A stretch of 44,237 bases of DNA from Myxococcota bacterium (GCA_028278345.1 JANQEL010000145.1:1-44237); one strand, 5' to 3'; shown: positions 8,469 through 16,414, counted from the first letter of the stretch. Made by a program: numbers and translations. The notes: generated from the sequence alone by a model not told the origin.

Positions 8469-9452
8469 TCAGCTGGCTCGCGAGCCGGCAGAAGCCTCGG
8501 CGGGGTCGCGCTGGTATTCCGAGAACCGTTTCATCGACTCGGCGAGGTAGGCCTCGTAGCTCTCGGCGGGCTCTTCGCTCGTTTCGGGAAGGCCGAGGGA
8601 GCGGGGCGCCATCTCGAAGTCGGGAATCGGTTCGAAGAAGAAGGGGATCGAGAGTCGCGGGCCCTCGGCCTGGAGCACGCGATGTTGCGTAGCGACCAGC
8701 GCGCGACTGGTGAGACGCTGGAGCGCGAGGCCGGTGTTCACGACGAAGGCGTCTTCGTCGGGCGGAACGTCGAGCCATTCGCCGGCGGCGTTTCGCACCT
8801 GGAGGCCGCCGCGGTCGTCCTGGTAGAGCAGGGTGAGGAGGCCGCTGTCGACGTGGGTTTCGCAGCAGAGCCCGGCGCCGTCGTCTTTGGCGAAGGCGAC
8901 GGGGGTGTCGCGTTCGGGGTAGAAGTTGAAGCGAAGGGTCGAGAGGCTTGCGGGGCGTGCGAAAGCGGCGCGTGCGAGGGCGGGGTTGCCATCGAGGGAT
9001 TCGGTCAAGGCTTCGAAGACGAGACCGGCGACGCGGGAGATCTCGTCGAAGTAGGCGGAGATGGTGTGGAGCCAGGCATCGCCGAGTTCGTCGGGCACGC
9101 GGTTTCGTTCGTGGAACGGGCGGGCGAGCAGGGTTTCGTCTTCGAGGTTCGGTTCGCCTATGTCGAGCCCCTGCTTGCCCGCGACACTGCTCGGGAAGTA
9201 GCCGCGGTATTGGTTGGGGCTCTCGGGGTTCCAGCGCTCCGGTGCGGCGGTGAGCTTGCTGGATTCGGGGAGGGCGAAGAAGCGGAGTGCGGCGTCGACG
9301 AGCGAAGCGATTCGCTTCACATCGACACCGTGGCCGACGATCGTCATGAAACCGATCTCGCTGCATGCACTTCGCAGGGCTTGCTTCACGCGATCTGCTT
9401 GGCCGCGGTTCTCTTGATCGAGTAGCGGGGAGATGTCGATGCGCGGGATCAC
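8469..9452 (-). CDS. isopenicillin-N-synthase-like 2-oxoglutarate/Fe(II) oxygenase
   Basis: A 327-residue cytosolic non-haem iron oxygenase of the IPNS/2OG-Fe(II) superfamily. The N-terminal DIOX_N region begins MIPRIDISPLL and contains SEIGFMTIVGHGV. The metal-binding facial triad is visible as H200 and D202 (ETHVDSGLL) and H257 (TQHRVL). The RxS co-substrate motif is R266-L-S268 (GPRLSIPFFFEP). The length fits the family. Such proteins hydroxylate, desaturate or cyclise small molecules, and the substrate cannot be predicted here; true penicillin biosynthesis is unlikely because no ACV synthetase is nearby. It is upstream of and co-directional with cbpA, 61 nt away, so a shared transcript is possible but not shown. 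Confidence 0.85.
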   Translation of the reverse strand: MIPRIDISPLLDQENRGQADRVKQALRSACSEIGFMTIVGHGVDVKRIASLVDAALRFFALPESSKLTAAPERWNPESPNQYRGYFPSSVAGKQGLDIGEPNLEDETLLARPFHERNRVPDELGDAWLHTISAYFDEISRVAGLVFEALTESLDGNPALARAAFARPASLSTLRFNFYPERDTPVAFAKDDGAGLCCETHVDSGLLTLLYQDDRGGLQVRNAAGEWLDVPPDEDAFVVNTGLALQRLTSRALVATQHRVLQAEGPRLSIPFFFEPIPDFEMAPRSLGLPETSEEPAESYEAYLAESMKRFSEYQRDPAEASAGSRAS

Positions 9453-9487
9453 GGCCGCATGATATGGAATCCGGTCGACCCTTCGAA

Positions 9488-9919
9488 CTAGGCGTCCTCG
9501 ACGAAGTAGCCGAGCAGCGCCCTGAGGGCCTCGAGTCGTTCGGCGTCGATCGGATCGTCGGATCCGCTGGTCTCGGATTCAACCGGGCTGGCTTCTTCGC
9601 GTTCGAGTGCTTTCGTCCCGCTTGGCGGTGACGGATTGCATGCGAGCGTACTCCCCAGCGCCGAGACAGCGACGGCCGAGCGCACGAACTTCCGAGCCGC
9701 AGGAAGAAGTTCCCGTGTGATCGCCGTGCCGTCTGGCAGGAGAGCAGCGCGAAGGCACGGCCGCTCTTCACGTCGCATCACCGAAGCCAGCTCGTCGGAC
9801 GTGAGCGAGCAAACGTCATGAACGATGCGGTCACAGGCGGAACAATGACGCCCGGATCCCTCGGGCCGCATCGAGTCCCAGGCCTTCGGACATTCGTACT
9901 CGAGCTTCAGTTTCGTCAT
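9488..9919 (-). CDS. hypothetical protein with N-terminal Cys motif and internal hydrophobic segment
   Basis: A 143-residue protein of unknown function. The first 40 residues contain a compact Cys/His pattern, CPKAWDSM...GRHCSACDRIVHDVC. It resembles the 'CP..W..M....GR.C..C...V.D' N-terminal module seen in many Bacteroidetes proteins and may bind zinc. A hydrophobic stretch around residues 80-95 (KFVRSAVAVSALGSTLAC) follows and then an acidic low-complexity tail. The LAC in that stretch resembles a lipobox but lies too far inside for a normal signal peptide, so a single membrane span is more likely. The ATG overlaps the stop of the upstream methyltransferase gene by 4 nt (ATGA), implying coupled expression. 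Confidence 0.7.
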   Translation of the reverse strand: MTKLKLEYECPKAWDSMRPEGSGRHCSACDRIVHDVCSLTSDELASVMRREERPCLRAALLPDGTAITRELLPAARKFVRSAVAVSALGSTLACNPSPPSGTKALEREEASPVESETSGSDDPIDAERLEALRALLGYFVEDA

Positions 9920-10680
9920 CTGCCACCCAACGTCGCCATCAATACCGTTTGATTGATTTTGACGTCGAGTGGCTCGTCCAGGTTCAAACCCGTGTCGCGG
10001 AGCTCGCTCTCGATCGTGTCTGCGACGCGTCGCCGGAGTTCGACCGGCAACTCCCAGTAGCGCGACCAGGTGCCCGCTCGAAGATCGTCCAGCTCGCCGG
10101 CGAGGCTCGTGGGCATGACGTGGGGAAGGGGAGCGATCTCGGTGCTCGTGGCGCCGAAGCGGTTCTCGAGATCGGCCATGACGTCCGTGGTCTCGACACC
10201 GACGCGGCGAGGCCGTGTGCCCGCCTTCCGGAAGATCCGCTGCCTCAATTCGATCGTGGGGTCGTCGGCAGCCGCGAACGTGCTGAGGACGATCCGGCCT
10301 CCCGGCCGTAGCACGCGGACAGCCTCGTCCACGGCGCGACGCCACTCGGCAACGAGGTGGAAGAAGTCAACCGCGAGCACCGCATCAAAGCTCGAATCAT
10401 CGAACGGCAGGTCGGTGGCATCGGCGCCCCGCGCCTCCACGGTCGAAGACTTCGCTTCGAGGACGGCCAGCATCTTCTCCGAAATATCGACGCCCGTCAT
10501 TGCATACCCGCGCTCGGTAAGCGGCACGGCCACCCGCCCCGTCCCCACGCCGAGCTCCAGAACCGCCTTGGCCGGGCCTAGGCCTTCGGCAAGGCGATCG
10601 GTCAACGCGTCCATCGTGGCCTCGGGCAGCCCCCGCGTGTCGTCGTAGAAGGAAGCCGCCCGGTCGAAGTTTGTGGTCAT
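9916..10680 (-). CDS. class I SAM-dependent methyltransferase
   Basis: A 254-residue cytosolic methyltransferase. Motif I is VLELGVGTGRVAVPL (residues 40-54), followed by the acidic end of strand 2 (MTGVDISEKML), motif II/III (GADATDLPFDDSSFDAVLAV) and the post-motif VLRPGGRIVLSTF. This is the UbiE/Methyltransf_11 pattern, and the methyl acceptor cannot be inferred. The ATG beginning MTTNFDRAASFYDD is preferred because family members begin with this FDRAA.FYD helix; 18 upstream in-frame residues look non-coding. It is followed by the Cys-motif protein in an ATGA overlap. Upstream, 78 nt separate it from a membrane-protein gene. Confidence 0.88.
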   Translation of the reverse strand: MTTNFDRAASFYDDTRGLPEATMDALTDRLAEGLGPAKAVLELGVGTGRVAVPLTERGYAMTGVDISEKMLAVLEAKSSTVEARGADATDLPFDDSSFDAVLAVDFFHLVAEWRRAVDEAVRVLRPGGRIVLSTFAAADDPTIELRQRIFRKAGTRPRRVGVETTDVMADLENRFGATSTEIAPLPHVMPTSLAGELDDLRAGTWSRYWELPVELRRRVADTIESELRDTGLNLDEPLDVKINQTVLMATLGGR

Positions 10681-10758
10681 GGGAACCGCCGTATTGAATG
10701 CGATGCGCGCACGGATCGCGCACCGGGTCAGCACCCTACGGTGACGCCCAGCCGTTCG

Positions 10759-11340
10759 TCAGGCTGCGCGCTCACGCAGTCCACGATACAGGACAACACC
10801 GTGGCTGAAGATGATGAGCGGGACCAGGAAGATGGGCAACAGACCCAACGGCAGGACGGTGAGCGGCGCCATCGACTCTGGCAACACCAGGATATTGCGG
10901 ACCGCAGCACTCACGACGAGGAGAATGTCGATCAAGCCGAACAGGTTCCACGCCTGAATCGAAAGTGAAGACACCCGAAGCCGACCCGAATACACAATGA
11001 GCAGGCCCAACGCCCACACGGCCACGACGATGTCACCCCAGCCACCGAGCACGGCGAAGTCGTAGGGCAACTCACCCCGTTCGTAGAGAACCAGGAAGTA
11101 CACACCCACGAAGCGCGACAGGTGGAAAGCCAGGATCCACCACAGCGGCACGCTGTCGACCCAGCTTCGAAACGAGGGTCTGCGGGCGTAGGCAATCGCC
11201 AGCAAGACAACCGATACGAAGAGTATCGACTGCGGAAACGGCGGCGGCAGAACACGCAGGCCACCTACGGCCGTGAACACGATCGCGGCGATCAACCATC
11301 CGACAAGAAGGCAGAGCGGGACTCGGACATCCATCGTCAT
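10759..11340 (-). CDS. hypothetical multi-spanning membrane protein
   Basis: A 193-residue, very hydrophobic protein with about six predicted membrane segments (VPLCLLVGWLIAAIVFTAV, SILFVSVVLLAIAYA, LWWILAFHLSRFVGVYFLVL, GWGDIVVAVWALGLLIVY, FGLIDILLVVSAAV and a C-terminal helix). I do not recognise a family with certainty. The stop codon lies inside GCCTGAC (minus strand), and the protein ends RERAA, the same kind of ending seen in the integron-cassette genes at 13.8-16.3 kb. A second GTCAGGC-type box lies 34 nt before the start. It may therefore be an old cassette gene whose recombination sites have decayed. A second ATG six bases downstream is an equally possible start. Confidence 0.6.
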   Translation of the reverse strand: MTMDVRVPLCLLVGWLIAAIVFTAVGGLRVLPPPFPQSILFVSVVLLAIAYARRPSFRSWVDSVPLWWILAFHLSRFVGVYFLVLYERGELPYDFAVLGGWGDIVVAVWALGLLIVYSGRLRVSSLSIQAWNLFGLIDILLVVSAAVRNILVLPESMAPLTVLPLGLLPIFLVPLIIFSHGVVLYRGLRERAA

Positions 11341-11373
11341 TCCCCAGAGCGGCGAAAGAGGCCGCTTAAGACG

Positions 11374-11508
11374 GCCTGACGGACTGGGCGCTCACCTGCA
11401 AGGCGCGCCGACAGGGCGCGCTAGCAGAATCCATGTTCGGTACTGGAAACTACCAGTGTCGATCGAAGTGCGCCCTGGCCCGGCCCGCTCCGCAACGCCT
11501 TGTTGCGT
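11374..11508 (-). repeat. possible eroded attC-like site
   Basis: On the plus strand this stretch begins GCCTGACGGACTGGGCGCTC, which mirrors the GCCTAACGGATTGGCTGTTG start of the intact attC sites. It ends about 135 nt later in CAACGCCTTGTTGCGTGG, resembling the CAACACCTTGTCAGACGG end of the site at 16282-16414. The length matches the intact sites, but the distal core (GTTGCGT) no longer fits GTTRRRY. It sits exactly between two minus-strand genes, where an attC would be. Chance similarity in GC-rich DNA cannot be excluded by eye. Confidence 0.35.
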
Positions 11509-11541
11509 GGTAGGCGACCGCGACGAGAGGCGGGCGTCCGC

Positions 11542-13317
11542 CTACGGCCCCAGTTCGACCGACAGCCCGACCTCGGGAGCGATGAACGGTTGAGGGCGAC
11601 CGTCGATCATGGCGACCCAGTGCAGTGTCGGGTCGTCCAGTGCGCGATCGAAGCAGAAGCGCGCGGTCTTCGGGCGCCCGTCTTCCAGTACATCCATTAC
11701 CTCGATCGAGAGTCCCGAGAGTTCGCGTCTCCAGCCGCGCGCAAGCTCCGCACCCGGGTCGCGGAACAATCGATCCGCAGTCAGCCACAGGTAACCGCCT
11801 TCCGGCGTGAGATCGAGGCAACGCTCGGCGCTTCGAAGAACCGAGACACCCAACGCGCCGCTCGCGAGCGCGCGGACTGTGGGTACGGGCTCACCTGCGA
11901 ACTCGCGAGAGGCCTGCACGTTGCCGCCGACCCAGAACGCAGCTCGCGGATTCACGACTACCCATGTGCTCCGCTCTGCACCCGGCAGGGTGTCGAACTC
12001 AGCCTGCCGGTAATCCATCGCTTGTGGCAAGACCACCGAAAGCCCGAGCAACGCGATCGGTGCGAGCAACAGGTGCATCGCAACCAGCGCGTGTCGCCCG
12101 AACCGGCGCACGGATCCTGGCGGCTCACTCGACGAGCGCGACCACTCGTCAAAGACGATGCCCAGCAGACCGGCGCCTCCGAGGCTCGCAAACAGCAACA
12201 CGCGAGAGAACGCACCGAGGGCCAATGACGGGGCCAGACTCATCAGCATCCCGATCAACCAGAAGCGAACCTCCGGATTGCGCAGGCGCGGCGCGACCAC
12301 CACCCACCCGATGCCCGCGACCAGCAGTGCGGCGACCCCCATCACGACGCGACGCTGTGCGTCGGCCAGGTAGTGGTAGTTCTCCAGCACGGCTGGCACC
12401 GTGGCGAGCTGACCGGCGAGCAGCAGCAGTGCGCGCCCCGGTGCTTCGATCAGGAACCCGACTGGATCGCCGAACGGATCCAGATACTGCCCGGAGCCCG
12501 AGACGCCGTAGCCGAGATTGCGGTAGATGGTGAGCCAAACGATCGCGATGACCGCGTAGGGGAGCAGCGGGCGCGTGCGTTCGAGCAATGCCCGCAAACC
12601 GCGTCCACTTCCGTAGACCCACTGATAGGCAAGCAGGTAGGCGAACGCGCCGATCCCAGCCTCGGCACCGAGTAGCGCCAGCGCGAAGCACACCGGACCC
12701 CACACGGCTCCAGCCTGCCAACCGTTTCTCTGCCAGCGGACATGACAAAGGACCGCGGCAACACCAAAGCTTCCCGCGATCAGTGCGTTGCGACCGGCGA
12801 TCCAGACCAACGGAAACGCGTGCGAGTCGTCGATGGCAAAGATCAGCGCAGCGAGCCCCGAGGCCAACCCAACCCCGTGCACCTCCCGGAACAGCCGCGT
12901 CGCCAACACCACGAGCAACGCGCCCCACAACAGGTTGTGCAGGTGAGCGAGCATCGGTTCGCGGGGCGCCATCCAGTGGTCGATCGCATGCGACAACTCG
13001 GAAAGCGGCCGCCAGAACTCGATCTGCAATCCCTCGTTCGTCCACCACGGCAGCGTTCCCGCGTCGACCATCTCACGAACCCCGTCGGAGTCACCCGCGA
13101 TGAACACGAAGAGGTCGTATGGACTGCCGGGCGCATCGAACACAGCACCGCGCGCCAGCGCGTTCTGATGCCAGTAGTCGTCGAGCAGGTAGCCGCCCCA
13201 GAGACTCGGCACGACCAGGAGTGAGGCGAGCCCCGCCAGCAGCCAGGGCAAACGGGGGTGGGCGGCGAGTCCAACGAGCGAGTTAGATGACCTGACGTTT
13301 CGCGGCGGTTTCGGCAT
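11542..13317 (-). CDS. GT-C/TMTC-like integral membrane glycosyltransferase
   Basis: A 591-residue polytopic membrane protein with roughly ten to twelve hydrophobic helices and a C-terminal soluble domain of about 140 residues. The first periplasmic loop carries LLDDYWHQ, the acidic pair expected of GT-C glycosyltransferases. FWRPLSELSHAIDHWM, MLAHLHNLLWGALLV and FAIDDSHAFPLVWIAGRNALIAG resemble the FRPL, HxxN and HP...GRAD motifs of TMTC/PMT-type mannosyltransferases that use polyprenyl-phosphate sugars. The role is inferred from motifs only. The ATG used overlaps the end of the upstream cupin gene by 35 nt; an internal start near the first helix would remove the overlap. The gene is followed by an attC-like sequence. 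Confidence 0.6.
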   Translation of the reverse strand: MPKPPRNVRSSNSLVGLAAHPRLPWLLAGLASLLVVPSLWGGYLLDDYWHQNALARGAVFDAPGSPYDLFVFIAGDSDGVREMVDAGTLPWWTNEGLQIEFWRPLSELSHAIDHWMAPREPMLAHLHNLLWGALLVVLATRLFREVHGVGLASGLAALIFAIDDSHAFPLVWIAGRNALIAGSFGVAAVLCHVRWQRNGWQAGAVWGPVCFALALLGAEAGIGAFAYLLAYQWVYGSGRGLRALLERTRPLLPYAVIAIVWLTIYRNLGYGVSGSGQYLDPFGDPVGFLIEAPGRALLLLAGQLATVPAVLENYHYLADAQRRVVMGVAALLVAGIGWVVVAPRLRNPEVRFWLIGMLMSLAPSLALGAFSRVLLFASLGGAGLLGIVFDEWSRSSSEPPGSVRRFGRHALVAMHLLLAPIALLGLSVVLPQAMDYRQAEFDTLPGAERSTWVVVNPRAAFWVGGNVQASREFAGEPVPTVRALASGALGVSVLRSAERCLDLTPEGGYLWLTADRLFRDPGAELARGWRRELSGLSIEVMDVLEDGRPKTARFCFDRALDDPTLHWVAMIDGRPQPFIAPEVGLSVELGP

Positions 13318-13633
13318 CACCTGTATTGGGGGTATCTCGGGGTTCGATGAGGAGTATATGGGCCTCCTCTTCTGCGACCGGGCAATGCTCGACGCCTCGA
13401 GGAACCACGAACAGCTCACCGGGTCCAAGCGAAACCGTCCGATCTCTCAGATGGATCTCTAGACGACCTTTGAGCACGATGAACAGATCGTCTGTTTCGT
13501 CATGCTTGTGCCAGACGAACGGGCCCTTCGCCTTCACGACCATGAGATCATGTCCGTTGAACTCACCTACCGTCCGAGGCTGATAGAAATCGCTGAACTG
13601 CTCGAGCTTCTCGGCAAGATTGATTGCTTGCAC
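13283..13633 (-). CDS. small cupin-domain protein
   Basis: A 116-residue single-domain cupin starting at GTG (VQAINLAEKLEQFSDFYQPR). Cupin motif 1 is visible as FVWHKHDETDDLFIVLKGRLEI, with metal ligands in HKHDETDD. Motif 2 is GPGELFVVPRGVEHCPVAEEE. Stand-alone cupins of this kind are metal-dependent isomerases, dioxygenases or sugar-binding proteins, and the substrate is unknown. Sequence upstream of the GTG belongs to a degenerate attC and is not part of the protein, although the frame stays open to 13852. The stop codon is within ATCTAAC, which also fits the RYYYAAC core consensus, but no attC follows because the glycosyltransferase gene overlaps. Confidence 0.82.
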   Translation of the reverse strand: MQAINLAEKLEQFSDFYQPRTVGEFNGHDLMVVKAKGPFVWHKHDETDDLFIVLKGRLEIHLRDRTVSLGPGELFVVPRGVEHCPVAEEEAHILLIEPRDTPNTGDAETAAKRQVI

Positions 13634-13710
13634 TAGACCTCCGATCGCCGGGCGGTAGGCGTTTGCGCCCCCGTGGTTTCGGTGCGCCAGATCCAGCAGA
13701 GCATCTGGCC

Positions 13711-13793
13711 GCGCAACGCAAGCTCCGCCAAGCAGAGTAGCAGTTCGGAAACGACTCGATGTGGCCGCACTCGTTTTCAACAGCTTGTCAGGC
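13711..13793 (-). repeat. partial attC site 1 (array end)
   Basis: The right end reads CAACAGCTTGTCAGGCGGC with core GTCAGGC at 13787-13793. The stretch before it (GTAGCAGTTCGGAA ... GATGTGGCCGCAC) matches the inner part of the sites at 16282 and 18258. The opposite half with GCCTAAC is missing and is replaced by sequence next to the cupin gene. It belongs to the same subfamily as the 133-135 bp sites. A half site like this probably marks where the array was truncated. Confidence 0.75.
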
Positions 13794-14138
13794 GGCATGG
13801 CGCACGAGGAGAACGCCGCAGAAAACGAGCAACATCGAAGAAAGCAGTCCAATCACAAGTCGGGCTTCGTGCCTGCGGAACGCCTCGAACTCTGCTGCCA
13901 AGGCTGAGTCGGAGAGTTGCTCGTATCGTCTGCGCGCTACGAACTGGGCGAATCGATTCCTGCGTACGCTGTACAGATATCCGGGCCACGGGCGCCCAGA
14001 CGCTTCGTATACGCCGGGATGCCGATCGGCGAGCTTCTTGGCGAGTTCGCGCCCGCGGCGAATCGAGCTGCTCATCAGGAGCAACGCCCCGAAGAGCCAG
14101 GCGAGCGCAATCAGAGCGACGACTTGCTCCAACTCCAT
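13788..14138 (-). CDS. cassette-encoded two-TM protein, UspB-like layout
   Basis: A 116-residue protein with a membrane helix at about 5-22 (VVALIALAWLFGALLLM) and another at about 94-112 (VIGLLSSMLLVFCGVLLV). A charged central part carries KKLADRHPGVYEASGRPWPGY and RRRYEQLSDSALAAEFEAFRRH. This N-helix/basic-middle/C-helix layout and the 'DP.LY...G.P' pattern resemble universal stress protein B of E. coli, which is about 111 residues, so a distant UspB-like relation is plausible but unproven. The ATG lies 4 nt from the attC core at 14143. The stop TGA is inside the core of attC 1, so the last residues (HAA) are encoded by attC. Confidence 0.7.
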   Translation of the reverse strand: MELEQVVALIALAWLFGALLLMSSSIRRGRELAKKLADRHPGVYEASGRPWPGYLYSVRRNRFAQFVARRRYEQLSDSALAAEFEAFRRHEARLVIGLLSSMLLVFCGVLLVRHAA

Positions 14139-14142
14139 GTTT

Positions 14143-14274
14143 GCCTAACGGATCGGTTGCTGAGCGGCGCGGCTCGCCGCCGTGCAAAGCAATACCAGAG
14201 GTTGCTGACGCCGGAAGGCTAGAGTTTCGCTTATGCCCAGCCGTGATGCGTCAAACTTCAACAGCTTGTCAGGC
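14143..14274 (-). repeat. attC site 2
   Basis: Spans GCCTAAC (14143-14149) to GTCAGGC (14268-14274), 132 bp. The left arm is GCCTAACGGATCGGTTGCTG and the right arm ends TTCAACAGCTTGTCAGGC, and the two are imperfectly complementary. It belongs to the subfamily with ...GTTGCTGACGCCGGAAGGCTA in the middle, shared with sites 3, 7 and 8. Confidence 0.9.
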
Positions 14275-14607
14275 GGCAACGCCGTAGCCAACGGTCAAAC
14301 AAAGGCCGAAGAAGAAGGAGGTGATCTGAATCGCCGCGAATACGCGGACCTTCGTATCGTAGATACTCGTGCCCTGAACGGACACTGTACCAGTAAGACT
14401 CACTAGCGTAGCAAGACCAAACATGACGGAAAAGAGATAGAGCCCCCACGAAGTGAGAGCAAGCGATTGCGCGCAATCGCTTACTGAGCCTCCTGAAAAA
14501 TCCTTGGCAAACGTGATCATCAAAGCGGTGATTCCCGAGGCCAGTACAATGAACTGTTTCGCTGTATCTCTCGCAGATTCAAAAGCAAGTTTCTCGCGGT
14601 CGTCCAT
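14269..14607 (-). CDS. cassette-encoded hypothetical membrane protein
   Basis: A 112-residue protein with three likely membrane helices: about 19-34 (FIVLASGITALMITF), 50-72 (LALTSWGLYLFSVMFGLATLVSL) and 89-110 (FAAIQITSFFFGLCLTVGYGV). It starts MDDREKLAFESARDTAKQF, a short amphipathic lead. No enzymatic motif is visible, and I do not recognise a named family. The stop TGA falls in the attC 2 core, giving the ending GVAA. It is the second gene of its cassette: a broken reading frame lies just upstream at 14621-14923. Confidence 0.7.
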   Translation of the reverse strand: MDDREKLAFESARDTAKQFIVLASGITALMITFAKDFSGGSVSDCAQSLALTSWGLYLFSVMFGLATLVSLTGTVSVQGTSIYDTKVRVFAAIQITSFFFGLCLTVGYGVAA

Positions 14608-14620
14608 TGTCGAACCTCCA

Positions 14621-14923
14621 TCAGCAGAAGGGCCAGAATCCGGGACAGAGGAAATCCTTAGCGGCTTGGAAGACGGAAGGTGGAAGATCGCTCACATCCT
14701 GAACCTCCGCCTCGATAGTCATCTGAAGTGAAAAAGCACTCACATTCGTTTCCGCAAGCAGGATATGCGCCGGAGAGAACTTGTCTTCTAGGACCCTGTC
14801 AGCGCCTTCACGAATCATCGAGTCCATTAGGGGCGTGCAGTCCTCGGTGAATCGGCGACCGAACCGTGCTGCTTGGAGTTACGCTGAGGCCCAGAACAGC
14901 GCAACCAAGTACTCTTTGTCCAC
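14621..14923 (-). pseudogene. short cassette ORF with in-frame stop
   Basis: A GTG start at 14923, 22 nt from the attC 3 core and so at the spacing seen for intact cassette genes, opens VDKEYLVALFWASA. It then meets TAA (14879-14881) and continues in the same frame as LQAARFGRRFTEDCTPLMDSMI to a stop at 14621. Without the TAA it would be about 100 residues. Alternatively only the internal ATG at 14827 is used, giving 68 residues (MDSMIREGADRVLEDKF...). No family is recognised. Confidence 0.4.
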
Positions 14924-14945
14924 TGATACGTCCTCGCGCGGTGCC

Positions 14946-15077
14946 GCCTAACGGCCATGTTGTTGAGCAGCGTGGCTCGCCGCCGAGCCCGCTACACCAA
15001 CATCGGTTGACATCAGAACGCTACCAGACCGCCAGTGCCCGGGTGTAGCCACGTCTCACTCCAACAACTTGTTAGGC
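14946..15077 (-). repeat. attC site 3
   Basis: Runs from GCCTAAC (14946-14952) to GTTAGGC (15071-15077), 132 bp. The left arm is GCCTAACGGCCATGTTGTTG and the right arm is CTCCAACAACTTGTTAGGC. Its interior (CAACATCGGTTGACATCAG...) is close to that of site 8, placing both in one subfamily. Confidence 0.92.
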
Positions 15078-16265
15078 GGCGACTTGAAGCTGGTAGCGGT
15101 TAATCTGGTCCTGGGTCGGGGGTCCGAACGTACAGCTAACCTCATCGAGCCCGGTGACCACGAGGTCGTAAAAGCGCCCATCGGACTGGACTCTTGCAGC
15201 CCAGGAGACATCGACCTGTATCACACGGACGCGCCAGCCCACATCTGCGGAGGATTCAGATTGTGATACTCCGAAGGTGCCTAGAATGCTCCCCTGTGAT
15301 GCGCTGAACAATTGGACGAACGTGACACTGTTCTTCCAGTGAAAATTACGATCATCTTCGAGTCGATCGAATCGAGCGTCTGAGATCCAAGTCCTTAGTG
15401 AGCCTTGCTCAGCCCAGCTCATTGGCCGATTGAGCATTGCCAGAATTGGGCGATTGTCTTGATCACGATTGAGCGCAAACGATTCTGCGAACTGCTCTCT
15501 CGCTAGCTCCAAAACACCAGCGCTGAAATAGAGACCGTCGTTCTCACGCGGATCAAAGAACTTCTGGCTCGCTCGACGCTGGATCGAGTTCACGAACTCT
15601 ATTGTAAGTTCTTCATCTGCCAATCGAAGGTAGGCGGAAAGGTCTTCAGTCGACTCGAAGGATCTGACGTAGTCGGAATCATCGACTCGATCATCGAAAG
15701 CCTCACGGAGAAGTCGGTCGTTCGAGAGAAAAGCGACGTGTTGCTCGGCTCCCGCGCCTCTGCAGATCGACAACGCGGTTTCCAATATCATCGCGTCCCG
15801 GAAGCCCTTCTCGATTTTCTGATTCTTCGGGTCTTCTGAGAACGGTGGCAGGCGCCACAAAGATGCGTGAATTACGGTTCTCCAATCGATTTCGTCGACT
15901 GGGGTGGGGATGATCCGAGCGTTGATCTGAGTGCGCCAGGCATCGAACTTGTTTTCGATGTCCGTCCTGAGTTGCTCATTTGATAATCGGAGGCGATACG
16001 AGCTTTCGGCAATCGACGCGGCTCGCTCAAGTGACTCTCGCGCTCGCGTCAGACTGCGGGTGGCTGCATCCACCTGCTGATACAACAGTTCACCACGAAC
16101 AACGTCGGAAAGCACCAACTCCAGTTCGAATAGGTCGCTGTGTTCACGCCAGAACTCGGAAAACTCGGAGGACACCACCGGCGCTTTGTCATCCGACCAC
16201 AGGATGTTCGTATCTGGGCAAACCAAATGCTTCGGCACTCGACGTCTTTTGGTTCTACCTGCCAC
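15072..16265 (-). CDS. cassette-encoded PIN-domain (DUF4935-like) protein
   Basis: A 397-residue protein whose first ~210 residues look like a PIN-type nuclease domain. An acidic metal site is suggested by CPDTNILW (D18), RGELL, RDAMILETA and FLSNDRLL. These fit the D...E...D...(S/N)D order of PIN/DUF4935 proteins, which are Mg-dependent ribonucleases. The C-terminal ~190 residues (from about SFESTEDLSAYLRLADEEL) are unassigned. No small antitoxin gene is adjacent, so a classical toxin-antitoxin pair is not supported; the size is also larger than VapC (~130). The ATG is 16 nt after the attC 4 core. The stop TAA lies in the attC 3 core, so the final VAA is attC-encoded. Confidence 0.72.
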   Translation of the reverse strand: MAGRTKRRRVPKHLVCPDTNILWSDDKAPVVSSEFSEFWREHSDLFELELVLSDVVRGELLYQQVDAATRSLTRARESLERAASIAESSYRLRLSNEQLRTDIENKFDAWRTQINARIIPTPVDEIDWRTVIHASLWRLPPFSEDPKNQKIEKGFRDAMILETALSICRGAGAEQHVAFLSNDRLLREAFDDRVDDSDYVRSFESTEDLSAYLRLADEELTIEFVNSIQRRASQKFFDPRENDGLYFSAGVLELAREQFAESFALNRDQDNRPILAMLNRPMSWAEQGSLRTWISDARFDRLEDDRNFHWKNSVTFVQLFSASQGSILGTFGVSQSESSADVGWRVRVIQVDVSWAARVQSDGRFYDLVVTGLDEVSCTFGPPTQDQINRYQLQVAA

Positions 16266-16281
16266 GTCGCGCTCGTCGTCG

Positions 16282-16414
16282 GCCTAACGGATTGGCTGTT
16301 GAGCGGCGCGGCCTTCCGCAGCGCTCGCCCTTCAGCACGTGAACTGCGCAATGGAGCGTAGCAGTTGGCATACGCCCCAATGTGGCCGCGTCCATCTCCA
16401 ACACCTTGTCAGAC
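16282..16414 (-). repeat. attC site 4
   Basis: Runs from GCCTAAC (16282-16288) to GTCAGAC (16408-16414), 133 bp. The left arm GCCTAACGGATTGGCTGTTG is identical to site 6. The distal core has two changes from GTTAGGC, which may lower its recombination. The interior contains CCCTTCAGCACGTGAACT, shared with sites 5 and 6. Confidence 0.9.

Noticed and set aside
13634..13852. N-terminal extension of the cupin frame to 13852
   Set aside because: The extension is translated from the half attC site and has no cupin-family sequence; the GTG at 13633 starts the recognisable protein.
15072..16265. PIN-domain gene as a VapBC toxin-antitoxin system
   Set aside because: The protein is three times the size of VapC and no small antitoxin gene is adjacent.
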